This document shows positions 1 to 11,876 of a stretch of 31,047 nucleotides of DNA, piece after piece (within the stretch, counting starts at the first letter, position 1; each line of letters starts with the position of its first letter). The position numbers and the translations under genes were made by a program. Source of the DNA: Krasilnikovozyma curviuscula (taxonomy: Eukaryota; Basidiomycota; Tremellomycetes; Cystofilobasidiales; Mrakiaceae); assembly GCA_014825775.1 (NCBI GenBank), contig MVAQ01000243.1, positions 1 to 31,047 on the forward strand. Reading direction: 5' to 3'. The notes under the pieces are model-generated. The model was not told the DNA's origin and searched no databases. It worked only from the letters and a program-made list of their open reading frames with translations.

Positions 1-161
1 GAAGGGGACTGTGTTCGGGTGATAAACGGATGATGAGGGTCGAAATTGACAAAGTTCTGTAATTTTGCACGGTACGTGGCAAGGGGCCGTTCATGCATGT
101 GAAATCCATCGGACGGTATGTAAACAATAGAATAGCAACCAACACGTCCCAGTCATCCAGT

Positions 162-1958
162 TCATTTCTTGGGAGCTCCTCGACTTGCTTTGGGGAATTC
201 CAAAGGAATCTTCAGCAGCGCTTTCTTTGCCGCGTTCGCCTCCTTCAGCGAGATACCCAGTCGCTCACGCTCTTCCGGCGACGGGATCTCGATCTTACAT
301 CCAAGCGCTTTGAAGTAGTTGTTGATTCTGTAGTGGAAAGGTTGCCTAACGTTAGACGCTGTCTCGCTCTGAAGAGTCGCCGCACCAAAGACGTCACTCA
401 CTTCGTCACTGGCACGGAAAGGTCCTTGGCCAGCTCGTTAGAGTCACAAGCAAAGTTATCCACCATGAGAGCGAGACAGAGCATGTGAAGGTGCAATTTA
501 GCGTCGGTGAATGAGGTCGTTTGGGGGCTATTGCGGCCAGGCAGAAATGTCAGACCAAACACGCGAAGAAAAGAAAACATGCGAGAAACCAAACACACGC
601 TGATGACCCTCTTGTGGTTTCAGTGAACATCTTGATCAGGTTTTGGACAACAGCTGGTGGTGCTGAACCCATCTTCTCCTGGACGAAAGCAAGATCACCA
701 AGTTTGTTGCTGAGCTTCATAAACATCCTGATACATGAGATGTAGTAGACCATTTTTCTGTGGAAGCAATGCGCATGTGAGCTTCATCAAAGCGCTCGAA
801 GGGAGAGAGAGAAAGGCCACTCACAGTCTGTTGTTGTTAACTTTAGGGGCACTCCAGATACTGTGATATCTCTTCTTGATCCACTGAGAGTGTCTCCAAG
901 GCAGGAACGCATCTCGCTCTTCAGCAGCCGCGCTTTTGATTGATTTCAAAACCTCCGTCAAAGAGTTTGAGACGTGTTCTGGGATGATGTCCACAAGGCT
1001 GTAGGCTTCAGATGGCTTGGTGGCAGCCATGTTTGGTTTTGGAATTGGAAGCGCTTCCAGTGAGGAGCTCTCAACTTCGGCTGTGTAGGCGAAACAAAGT
1101 CAGCGCCGTGATCTATTCTACATACCTACGAGGTTGTACTCACCCTTTGTTGGCATAGAGATTCCACTGCTCTCAACTTTGCCCTCCAGGAAACCTCGGA
1201 CGCTCTCCATTCCAGCAGCATCAACGACGTTTCTCTCCCTAGTCTTTATCCTCGTCTTGCTCTTCTTTGTACCAAACGCTTCACCAAGCTTGTTTCTAGC
1301 CTCCATTCTGTTGGCATCCAAATCCGTTTGGATAGACTCCAAGGTTTTCAGTCGCTTCACAGAGTGTTTGAGGAGGTAGTTTGGTGCTGGAGCTAAGATG
1401 AGAGATTTTGTTTTGGGATCGTATTGGCCAATAACATATCTAACTCAGAGAAACATCAAGTCAGTGAGAAGGCAAGACCGACAGGATATATGATATGAAG
1501 CTAGGTTCTAACCCGAAAGAGGAGCTTCCTTCGCCGTCGGTTGGGAGGATGGACTCTCTATTACTCGCTGAGAATTCGATAGCTCTAGTTTCACCAGCCA
1601 AGACGGTTTTCTGATCGTGGATAGGCTGTCCAGCTTTAAATTCCTTCGAGCGATACAGTTGGAATTGAGTGGATTGAGGAGCGTCTACCGCAGGGAAATT
1701 TGCTGCAGCAGCACAAAACACCACGGAATATGAGCAAACAGATCTACCAAATCTCCGAACTATCACAATATCGCTCTATCAGTCGTTCTGCTCACCTAAT
1801 ACAGGGCCTGCAGTAGAATCGGTGAGTGAAGCGAGTGAAATTTTGAGATCGCCACTGGAGGAATTCTTCCTCTTGAGGTTGGACTTAGACGACAGAGGGG
1901 GTGGGTTCCTGTGTGTGTACACGGTAGTCGAGGAGGATGGGGCAGAGGCGGAAGACAT
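162..1958 (-). CDS. RPA49: RNA polymerase I subunit A49 (PAF53 homolog)
   Basis: The product is a 451-residue A49-family subunit of nucleolar RNA polymerase I. With its A34.5 partner it forms the TFIIF/TFIIE-like subcomplex that supports rRNA transcription. Seven exons on the minus strand: 1958-1796, 1702-1513, 1439-1144, 1080-825, 757-599, 527-402, 327-162. The start was chosen at the ATG opening MSSASAPSSS, after which the frame is held at every junction. The N-terminal dimerisation region carries GPVLANFPAVDAP and TQFQLYRSKEF, followed by YVIGQYDPKTKSLIL; the C-terminal half is the tandem winged-helix region and ends in RGAPKK. Length is close to the yeast and animal family members. Two donors (598, and the exon 1 donor at 1795) had nearby alternatives; I picked those that join conserved text. 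The gene is divergent from SET2. Family assignment is from recognised motifs, not a search. Confidence 0.88.
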
Positions 1959-2288
1959 TTTTGTTAGAGGGGTTGAACGAGATTGAACTTGCTGCTGTCT
2001 GTGATTTGGCAGGGTGGTGGCTACTCCCCAACTGCCACCCCGTCCCTCTTCACAAAAGGTAAACACGCTAATTCAGACCATTTTAATTATTCACTCGCAT
2101 CTCATCATATTTATATATATCTGTGTCTCTTACAAAGGAACTGACGTGTGCTGTTTCTCCTGCCTAACCCAGACGTCGTCGCACACGGTGGTTCATTTGG
2201 CATTCAACAAGAAATCAGACAGTTCGACCCCCCCGCCCTATCCTGGTCTATATCTGTTTCTATCCAAATAGGAGCTGATAATTGGAAG
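1959..2288. promoter_or_regulatory. Divergent promoter region RPA49 / SET2
   Basis: This 330-bp gap lies between the two start codons and must hold the 5' leaders and promoters of both genes. It contains AT-rich text around 2080-2125 (TTATATATAT at about 2111) and a C-rich run at 2229-2236. I saw no convincing operator or RNA gene. Confidence 0.5.
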
Positions 2289-5200
2289 ATGGGCTCTGAA
2301 TATGGTGGTGCTCGTTCACCCTCTCAATCTGAAGGGAGCAGCTCCGGCAGCAGCAGCAGAACCAGCAACATCAAACCAGACTTGCTCGCCATGGACGTGG
2401 ACTCAATCCTTCAGTCTCGTCAGACCGTTAAGCTAGGGATCACTTCTCCCTCACCGTCTGCAGTCACATCTCCTTCGTACGGGAGCAGGCATGCTGGTGG
2501 TGCTGATCCATCCTCAAAGCCAGCAGCAACGCATAAAACAGTTTCACACCTACCCAGAGCTGAATCGTACGTCTCCCTCACCGATTAGCTGTTCTATCTC
2601 TTTAACAAACTGGTCTTTCTCTTTTCTTTTGTTGGGTTTGCGACGTTGTTGACGCCGGATGTTTGGCTTCCATGTGGATGCTTTGCGTTTTCTGGCTGGG
2701 TTAGACTTGCTCTCAAGGAATTCACCCCCTTAGAGACCAACACACACCAATACAAAGCCTTGGGTCGGCATAAACAGGAAGAGGACTCGATGATTTGCGA
2801 CTGCTGGTACCGACCGAGTGAGTCTCAGGCTTGCATCCTCTCTCAACTTTCGAACTCACCGGAGGAGGCGTATTCTGTGCGTCGCTTGACGAACGTGACT
2901 TGAACGTCTGTTCGTTAAACACATCAACCCACTGGGTCTGAGCCTCCGTCAATTTTCTCCGAACCCTTCATTTCATAACGATCTGAGGCATTGACTCACC
3001 ACTTTTCCAATCGAATTTGTTTGCGAGATTTAGGCCAAGATGAGCCGTACCTTGCATGTGGAGAAGGATCTGACTGTATAAATCGGCTGACAATGGTTGA
3101 GTGTCTTCCGGAGGAGTGTAAATCAAGGCAGCATTGTAAAAATCAGAGGTCAGTCGTGGCCGGTGAGGTTTCGCGAAACCCAGTTCTGACCGCTTTTTGT
3201 TGGCTTCTCTTTGTTGAGTCAGGTTCACCAACAAGGAATATGCAGATATTGAAGTTATTCAGACTGAGAAGAAGGGGTATGGTTTGAGGGCAGGATCAGA
3301 TATAGCCAAGTCAATCTCTACTTTTTTTTGGCCCTTCAATCGTGACTCTGACCTTGTCCTGTTTACTCATCATGGGTTGGCATCCAAACAGGGAATCATT
3401 TATCTATGAGTACATCGGAGAAGTCGTGTCTGAACCCACATTCAAGAAGCGAATGCAAGAGTACCACGACGAAGGAATTGAACATTTCTACTTCATGATG
3501 CTTCAGAAAGACGAGGTGAGTTCTCCACTATCTGAATCTAGAATGATCTACTTTATCTAACACGAAAGGATCTATAATCTAGTTCCTGGACGCTACGAGA
3601 AAAGGTTGCATTGCGAGATTTGCTAACCATTCTTGCAATCCAAACTGCTACGTTGCAAAATGGACAGTTGGAAAACGTGTACGAATGGGTATCTTTGCGA
3701 AACGAGCGATAGACAAAGGAGAAGAAATCACGTTCAACTACAATGTCGATCGATACGGGTGAGTTGTACTAGCATGCAATTTATCAGCCTGGTGTCTGAC
3801 CGACTTTCCTTCAGTCACGATGCTCAGACGTGTTACTGTGACGAACCAAACTGTGTTGGAAGTATTGGTGGAAAGACTCAAACTGATGTTGCAGGTATGG
3901 ACGACTTGTACCTCGATGGTGAGTTTCGCTCGCTTGCGTTTGGTCTTGTCACCGCCCAGCGATTGATCACTCTCTTCCCTCATTTAAGCCCTCGGTATAA
4001 CGGACGAAGTCCAGATCTTGGGGCTGAAAGGCAACAAGCGCGGTAAAAAATCAAAGAAACTCGGTGAAGACTTCTTCCCTGACCTGAAACCACTTGAAGA
4101 AGATGAAGTCCAAAAAGTCGTTGCTGCCGTCAAGCAATCGACCGGAAACCAGCCGATGCTCTCAAAATTGCTTGAGAGAGTGAAGATGACGGAAAATCCC
4201 CAGGTTGGCAAACGGTTTGTCGTGTTGAGAGGAATTGACACGATGGTGGGAATACTTAAGGAATATGTCGACGAAGATGAGGTTGTACGACTGGTGCGTA
4301 ACTGCCATTTTTTCTTGGTTATTATCCCATTTCTGTTTCCTGATGAAGCGTTTTCATTATAGGTACTTGAGGTCCTGACAGTCTGGATACCTGCATTGAC
4401 CAATCGAAACAAAGTTGAAGATGCTAAAGCTGAGCTACATCTACAACCTCTGGTGGAGCACGAAGAGAGCAATATCAAGAAATTGTCCGCATATGTGAGT
4501 CAAACAAACGCTCTTTTGTAGATCACGTTCTCTGACACATGTTTGTCTAACCATTCTCTGCTCCCAGCTGATAACTGAATGGGCAAAACTTCCATCCGTG
4601 TATCGAATTCCAAAGCGTCCAGTGAAAATAGTAAGCTCTGTTTCTATAAGCTGCGTCTTGATTTAAGGATTTAACCCTATTTTGTTTGATTTCCTTTTTT
4701 TTTTCTGTTATGCACAGCGTGACGAGGAAGATGATGCTCCCGACGCCAGCCCAGTGCCACAACCATCAACCTCCTCTGCTCCTACCTACGTCCAACATGA
4801 GAGCCTTTTCAACAATCACGAGAAATTTGACGTTAGTTCCATCAAAATCCCCACACCGCTTCGTGCTCCCATCACAAAACGGCCCCCTCTCAAGTCTGAA
4901 TCATCAGCGACAGCATCCCCTGCACCTAAAGAACAAAGTGAAGCAGAAAAGAGGAGGTTAAAATTGGAACGAGAACAGCGGATCATCGAACAAGCAGAGC
5001 AGCAGGCTGCAGAAAAAGTACGACAAAAAAGAGAGGCTGAAGAGCTCGCCGAAGCTGAAGCTCGGCAGAAAGAAGAACAGGAACGACAGGCTAAGAGAGA
5101 CAAGAAGAAGAAAGGCCCTTCTCAGTCATCGATCCTTAAACATGTAGACCCTGAGGCGAAGGACAAGAAACTGCTGAAGCTTATTGGAGAGGTGGTAGTG

Positions 5201-5793
5201 AAATCGATGTCAAAGTACAAATCTGAGTTTGAGACGGAAAAATTTAAAAAGTATGCTAAGGAGGTGAGTAAATTTGTCGAACCACTCTCAATGACATCTG
5301 GGTTTGATAGATCCTTCTGACGCCTTTCTCTGTGTTTTCTTATCAGTGTGCCAACGTTCTTGTCGAAAAGGAAAAGAAGTCACTTTCGTACATCGAATCC
5401 TCCAACGTCAACCTGAGTGAAGAAAAACAAGCCAAAATGAAACAGTTCGCGAAGGACTTCATCAACAAAGTAAGAAGTCGTCATAAGAACAAAGCATCTA
5501 CTCCAGCATCCTCCTCTACACCCGTTTCTGGAACCTTCCCTCCCAATATTGAAGAGCCTCAGACGAAGGCAAATGGTAGCGAGTCAAGTACTACGACATT
5601 CTCAAAGACACCTTTAGACGAAGAGTTTGGTGGAAGTCCGGCTATTGTATACGATGTTGAGTCGAGCAACATCTTGGCAGGCACGCGGCGTCCTGCTGAA
5701 GAGGTGGATGATGACAATGAAGATTCTCGTGAGAAGAAGCGTGGGAAGACCGAAGATGGAGCGGTTGGCAGTGGTGGTCCTCGCTGTATTTGA
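2289..5793 (+). CDS. SET2: Histone H3 lysine-36 methyltransferase Set2
   Basis: The product (829 residues) is predicted to methylate H3K36 co-transcriptionally while bound to phosphorylated RNA polymerase II. Twelve exons: 2289-2566, 2705-2817, 3034-3148, 3223-3309, 3392-3515, 3583-3758, 3815-3918, 3989-4293, 4363-4494, 4568-4630, 4718-5263, 5347-5793. In order: a Ser-rich N-terminus; an AWS Cys cluster (about 120-169, with ICDCWYRP and [11 protein letters not shown]); the SET domain with IYEYIGEVV, the cofactor-site NHSC (about 254-257) and FNYNVDRYG; post-[13 protein letters not shown] (304-313); a TFIIS-N-like helical region (about 370-500); a charged coiled coil (about 573-633); and a C-terminal SRI domain (about 643-729) that should bind the polymerase CTD. 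No WW domain is visible between the helical region and the coiled coil. The second intron (216 nt) is three times the local norm. Confidence 0.95.
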
Positions 5794-6075
5794 GTCTGTT
5801 GCAGCTGGACAGAACAGGTTGTGAAACAAATTTCATATCCGTATTTAGTCACTAAGATGATCTGTTGTGTGTACAGCTTTCATTTCCGCTTGCATAATTG
5901 TGCTATGGATTGTATGCTTGGCCAGCAATTTTCGAAAGTAGGGCCACAAATCAGTGTAACTCGCGCCTCGACAGCGTCAATTTGCAACGAACCTCATCGA
6001 CCTCAAGTTTAGTCAGATCACTTAAAAAAGAGATTAGTGTCAGGATCTATAACAGAAGGAGAAGTGTCTGCTGTG
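5794..6075 (+). promoter_or_regulatory. SET2 - EMC1 intergenic region
   Basis: These 282 bp hold the 3' UTR of SET2 and the promoter and leader of EMC1. The EMC1 frame is open upstream of the chosen ATG only by non-ATG codons, which supports 6076 as the start. No specific control element was recognised. Confidence 0.4.
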
Positions 6076-9000
6076 ATGATCGCTCTCCCTCTGTTTTTGC
6101 TGGCTCTCATTGTGCCGTCGTCGACTGTGGCCCTCACTGCACCTTTAGCAGGAGTGATTGACTGGCACCAGCCTCACATCGGCATTCCCCTCACCCACCA
6201 ATCAGCATCTCCTTCCTTCCTCCCATCGAACCATTTATCAAAAAAGACGGGTTGTTTCGTTACCTTGACCAAGAGCAATGTCATTGCCAGCGTCGGTGGA
6301 CAGAATGGCTCGATAGGTCAGTTCTCACAGTCTCACATGACTCTCAGCTGTTACTCTGTAGAATTTCCTGAACTTGTAAACATCTTGTTCATTAGAATGG
6401 AGACATCAATTTCCTCCAGGGGAAACAGCACTGAGCTATCATCCTCATAAAGATGGTTAAGCCCTCTTGTTGAAACTCTCTCTTGAATTCATCTAACTGA
6501 CTGATACTGCCTTCAAATATAGTTGTCTTCACGCTATCCGGAGGAGAAAGCTCTTTAACGGGGCATCTGATAGATTCCACCACTGGTGCAGTGATTTGGG
6601 AGTCTTTGCTGTCGACATCGCAGAACGCAGAGCGTGCCATTGGAATGGACGTCGCATTCGCTGAGGACAGGTCTGGAGATGTGTTTATATTGACTGGTGG
6701 GAAAACTCTCAAAAGGCTAATGAGAAGCAATGGAACTGCTAAGTGGAGCTTAAATATATCCGAAGACGAGTGAGCAGCTTTGTCGCTTCTACAATGAGCC
6801 GGGGAGAATCATGCTGACCACCGTCCTTTCTTTGCCGTAGCTCAACACTATACTCCAAAGTGATCTCTACTCCAACAGGCCTCTCTGTCACAGGTATCAC
6901 CAAGAACTTCCTATCATTCACTTTGACCTCCCACGTCGTCTCGTCAACGTCTGGTATCATCGTCTCTTCTTCCACATCGTCGTCAATTTCCGACCCTTCA
7001 ACACTGTTGTCAGTTGGATCTGCCCTTCAATGGTTGGACAAGACCACAGTGCATTCTCTCTCTGCTACTAGCGGTAAAACATCGACGTTGAAGGGGAAGT
7101 TTAGAAAGATCATTGATGTTCAGCTGAGCTCGCTTGGATACTTCTTGGCCATAAAAGAGAGTGGAGAGAGTGTTATTGTGAAGGTTGCAGATGGTACCCT
7201 GGAAACAATTTGGGAATTTAAGGAATCTGTAAGCACCACTTGCTCATGGAGAGACAGCCGGGGCCAAACGCTAATTGGAAGCCATTTAAATAGGCTGATG
7301 ATGCAACACACTCTCCTTCTCTCTACTCGGGCTACATCGACCCTTCTGGAAATCCATACATCACCAGGTTTTACTGGTCACACACTTTGAAAGTGAGTGG
7401 CACTCACTTGATCTGGACCCAATCGAAGCTGATGTTACCTTGATAATAGCTGGGAAGTGTTCACACGTATGCTATTAATGGTGACAAGGGTTCTGGTGTG
7501 TTCAGCGGGCACACTGTCCAGTTCGACACTGCTGCGCATGGCGTTGTCGTTCACGTCAGTTTACCCTCACTCTTTTGTTTTTGTTCCTTCGGTTGCTGAA
7601 GCCAGACTTTTGTTTTTGCAGGCTGCTACTGAAGTTGTTCCCAAAAACGAATACCTCAACTATGTTCGTGTGGCTCTTACCACTTCGACAGGCGCCATCG
7701 TTGTTTACGAGCACGGTGAACATGTCTACACTTTGGAAGAAAGTCTCTCATCAATCAAAGGCTTTGAGTTTTTGGATCTCCCTGAGAAGATGGTGGTTGA
7801 AGAAGGTGACAAAGTAGCGGAAGAGTCTTGGGTTGGGAGAGTTCAAAGACATGTCGCTGAGTTCAAGGTTGGTCCCAATAACTTTCTAACTCATGTACTT
7901 TTTTAAAAACTCATTGCCTTGTTCTATGATGGTATTGCTGTTGCTAATATTGCTAGGAGGTTCCTCAATACATCATCAATCGGCTCACATCCTCCTCTTC
8001 TGCCGCCTCAGCCCTCTCTTCTCGCAGCACCCTTAATGCTACATCCTTGTGGAAAGATCAATTCGGTCTCCAGAAGCTGTTGCTGATTGCTACATCTACT
8101 GGGAAAGTTTTCGCACTCGACAGCTCAAGCGGTGCTATCCTATGGAGCACTCTCGTAGGTGTCTCGATCGGTGAAGATGAAGGTCTGGACGTCAAGGGGC
8201 TTTACATCACTAGGACCTCCATCAAGGGCGATAGACCTATTGTGGTTGTCATAGGGACTCAAACGAACTCAAGTGGAGTGAGTGCCATATCTAATTGACT
8301 TAGTACCAAGCTCTTCAACTAACACCCCTCTTCACCCTTTAGTCAAAAGAAACTGTTGCCTTTGAAATTGATGCGTTATCTGGTCTCCTCACTGACACCG
8401 ATACTCAAGGAACCAAGCTCTTTGATGGAGAAGTACAAGAAGTCTTCAAGCTTGATCAAGAAACAGACTCTGGTGTAGCCTACCTAGCCTTATTGGATCG
8501 AAACTCCAAAGTGAGTTGTGGTTGTGGTAGTTTTAATGATTACGCATTAACATTGGTTTTTTTTTAGATTCATGTCTTCCCAAAATCAGAAGTTACCACA
8601 CACTATCTTCAAGATGTATCCTCCAGCATGTTCTTCACCAAGCTGGAAGTTGCTGCTAAGACGCTCTCAGGCCTCCGTGCTATTGCTGGCGACGAGGATA
8701 TTCTCTCGTGTACACCAGTATGGACCCTCAACTTCGAAACCGAAGAGATTTCGGATATTGTCTACTCTAATGGAGAGCCAGTCGCATCTTTTGGACGCGT
8801 CATCAACGATCGCAAAGCACTGTATAAGTACCTTAACCCCAGCTTAATGGCATTATCGACGGTCTCTATCACATCTGGTTATGGGACAATATATGTGATT
8901 GATGCTAGCTCCGGATCAGTCGTTTACCAATTGACTATCAAGGGAGTTGCTACTGCCCAGGGCATCAAAATTACGTTGGTCGAGAATTGGCTTGTTTACA

Positions 9001-9768
9001 CTTTCCTTGCGGATGGGTCAGATGACGATGAAATGAAGGGATGGAGAATCGGTACTGTCGAGCTGTACGAACCAGGGTCGGCCAAGGACAAGATTAAGAG
9101 GTGAGTTTGTCTTGTGGGATCGTTCATTGATACTGACCATCTTCCTTTTTTTTTCAGCTCGGAATTATCCTCGTTCTCTCCTGATCATGAGATTGTGTCC
9201 AATTCGAAATCATTCGTGTTCCAGTACGAGGTGAAAGCCATCCTGCCGACATCAACCAAATACGGCATCACAACTAAAGACATCATCATCGCCAACGACT
9301 TGAACCAAATCATTTCAATACCAAGAAAACTACTAGACCCTCGAAGACCTACTGGAAAACCCTCCGCTGGTGACAAGGAGGAGATGTTGATTCCATACAA
9401 CCCTTTAATTGCGTTAGATCCAAAGCGGGTTATTTCTCATGGCTACGATGTGAGTAATTAAAAAAAAAAACTTATATAATTAATAATTTGATAGTGCTGT
9501 ATTCTGACTTGTCTTTTTGCTGTTGGTTAAGGTCGTGGGCGTGCGTCACCTAAAAACCTCTCCAGCGTTGTTGGAGTCCACTTCTCTCGTGGCTGCTTAT
9601 GGTTTGGATCTCTTTGTCACCAAGGTGATGCCTTCAGGAACATTCGACATACTGCCAGACTCGTTCAATAAGCTCCAGTTACTGCTGACGATCGCGGGAC
9701 TCTCAGCTGGAATCGTGATCGTGAGGCCGATCGTGTCGAGGAAGAAGATGAGGGCGAAATGGTATTAG
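6076..9768 (+). CDS. EMC1: ER membrane protein complex subunit 1
   Basis: The product (978 residues, close to the roughly 990 of animal EMC1) is the large lumenal subunit of the EMC, the insertase for tail-anchored and polytopic membrane proteins. Twelve exons: 6076-6316, 6396-6455, 6523-6769, 6841-7228, 7294-7392, 7450-7554, 7622-7867, 7957-8277, 8343-8510, 8568-9100, 9158-9449, 9532-9768. The ATG at 6076 opens a signal peptide (MIALPLFLLALIV...). PQQ-like propeller repeats follow (NGSIEWRHQFPPGE, TGAVIWESL, SGAILWSTLVG). The C-terminal DUF1620 region has EPVASFGRVINDR and LYKYLNPSLMA, and a single membrane segment lies near the end (LLLTIAGLSAGIVIV), followed by a short basic cytosolic tail. 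All junctions keep frame. It stands in tandem 282 bp after SET2 with no sign of shared control. Confidence 0.93.
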
Positions 9769-10036
9769 AGCTTCACATAAAAATCTGGCATGTATTCAAT
9801 AATCAATTATGTACCTTTTGATGCTAAGAAGCAATCTTTGCAAGGAACGGACCTTCGCCCTTGTTTTTATTATCCATCGATCATGATGACGTCCGATGCG
9901 GCCATCCTTGTCCACCCGATCTGCAGCTGCATCTGTCATTTCGATCCGCGTTCCAGCAGTCTCCAACGCCGCCCTGTACATAAGAAGCAGCGAGCCATTC
10001 TGCACTCAACTCCAACCATTGATTCCAAGGCCCGTC

Positions 10037-11509
10037 ATGCCTGTTCAGATCATTGACCAGTACTACCTGAGTAAGTGCTTCCGCCACTAGTTCTCCGGTC
10101 TTTCCTGTCTCGCTGACCCTACTTCTGGGTTCTCAACAGCCTTAAGTTTTGTTGTGACTGCTGGATTTCAGCTGCTAGGATTTGCTATTGCATATATCCT
10201 TCAGGTGAGAGGAGCCGATTGTGGATTTTGAAGGCAGTTCTAACTTCTGCGTTCATTGGTAGTTCGACAAAATCACTGATCTATGGGGAGGTGTTAAGTG
10301 AGAGATTATGCTCTAGATTTTCTCAAGAAGTGATTCTTACTCGAGTGGTTTTTGTACAGCTTCTTCACCCTGTCGCTGCTCACTCTGCTGCTGTCGGGCT
10401 CCTCGCACATGACAACGCGATCAATTGTGCTCTCTACATTCTACATGCTATGGTCGGCTCGACTAGGTGGATTCTTACTCTTCAGAGTTCTCAAGATGGG
10501 CTCAGATTCACGATTTGATGAAATGAGGTCCAAATTCATCAGTTTCCTGGGTGCGTTCACGGTTTCCATTCACTCGGTGATTCAGTATACCTCTGACAGG
10601 TTCACAAACAGGTTTTTGGATCTTTCAGATCATATGGGTGTTCACTGTCTCTCTTCCGGTTATCATTGTCAACTCGCCTTCCTTCTCCAGATATCATCGT
10701 CGCCAGCCAGCCTTCGGAACGTCAAGGGACATCGCTGGCATTGTCATGTTCGTAATAGGCTTTTTGGTTGAGGCTGTGGGTGATCTCCAGAAGCTTGTTG
10801 GAAAGATGAAAGGATCGAAGGGTATCTTTAAAGGTGGACTCTGGAAATGGAGTCGGCACGTGAGTGATCGCGCCGAATTTCATTCTACTCCACGGTAGAT
10901 CTAACTCAATTCCATCTCAAAATAGCCACCTTACTTTGGCGAGATCTTTCTGCATTGGGGACTATGGACCCTAGCAGTCTCCGCGGCAGATTCCAATCGC
11001 ATCCCGCTCTCATCCAAACGAGCCCTCTGGGCTGCATGCTTGGGTCCAGTCCTTACCATGGTTCTACTTCTTTTTGTTTCTGGTATTCCCCTCGCGGAGA
11101 GCTCTCAAGGAAAAAAGCAATACCTTCTCTCTTACGGAATGAATAAAGGGAACGGAGGTGACGGTGGAGCGGCTTGGAGGTCTTATAATAGCTACTGTGA
11201 GCTCAGTTTGCTCAGTTTTAAACCGGTGGGAAAATATCAGACTCATCAGATGGTCTTTCTTTTTCTGTAGTGAACGAGACTTCAATCTTAATCCCGATCC
11301 CACCCTTTATCTACCGACCTTTACCCAAGCTTGTCAAGCAGACATTGTTGTTTGATTTCCAGGTAGGGACAGCTTGACCTTCTATCTTGAACACCGCACA
11401 ACAGCTGAAACCATCTCTCATTCTTGATCAGTGGGCTTATGGGTTCTCAGAAGATAAAGATGGTAAGAAAGCGCTCGACGAAGAAGCTAGCGCGGCAGAA
11501 GCCCAGTAA
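10037..11509 (+). CDS. DUF1295 / steroid 5-alpha-reductase-like multi-pass membrane protein
   Basis: A 337-residue polytopic protein of the DUF1295 family, related to the C-terminal domain of steroid 5-alpha reductases and isoprenylcysteine methyltransferase-type enzymes. Eight exons: 10037-10070, 10140-10204, 10263-10297, 10360-10550, 10612-10859, 10926-11196, 11271-11362, 11432-11509. Family text includes FDKITDLWGGVNFFTL, YMLWSARLGGFLLFRVL, the GLWKWSRHPPYFGEIFLHWG block (the RHPPYFGE motif carries the likely NADPH-site residues) and a C-terminal AYGFSEDKDG. Several hydrophobic segments alternate with short basic loops. The donor at 10298 was preferred over 10291 because only it keeps the frame. 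The true substrate (sterol, fatty acyl or other) is not known for most fungal members. It converges with the exonuclease gene. Confidence 0.85.
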
Positions 11510-11876
11510 TTATCTCAGTAATACATACATTAGTAACAACATTACTTATCACCTATAACTATAACCAATTTGTAGCTTTAACTTCTCCGAAAGATGTATC
11601 CTCACTGCTAGAAAAACATTAACCCCTTGGGAAACAAACGGCACAGTGTAGTAAAATGTGACAGATTGCTGCCACTACCCCTTCTGTAAGAAACAATAAG
11701 CAATTAATTGTCAAGTTACCACGCTGGTATAAATCGAGATTGATTTCAGCGCGATTTTGGCACTTAAGCACCTACCGAAACATCTGAAAGGTAAGTTTCT
11801 TCGTCAAAGATAAGTGCCATGTGTAATATAAGCTTACTAGACAGTGGAACAGTAGTCCACAGATAAGGGCATACTC
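11510..11876. other. Convergent intergenic region, 3' ends
   Basis: This 367-bp stretch separates the stop codons of two convergent genes and should hold both 3' UTRs. It is AT-rich, with several AATAA/TTATT-like stretches. I found no open frame, tRNA-like box or repeat. Confidence 0.5.

Noticed and set aside
1..161. Possible end of another gene at the left edge
   Set aside because: No frame, domain or splice pattern is visible; it is probably the 3' UTR of RPA49.
2722..3234. Two antisense open frames over SET2 exons 2-3 with protein-like composition
   Set aside because: The better part is the exact antisense of the conserved AWS exon. No start, splice logic or domain supports a separate gene.
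4816..5103. Antisense frame rich in Ser, Cys and Ala
   Set aside because: It is the complement of the Lys/Glu/Ala-rich coiled coil of Set2, where Glu and Lys codons read as Ser, Leu and Phe on the other strand.
10291..10297. Donor GTGTTAAG at 10291 for the DUF1295 gene
   Set aside because: It gives the wrong phase for the next exon; the donor at 10298 restores GGVNFFTL.
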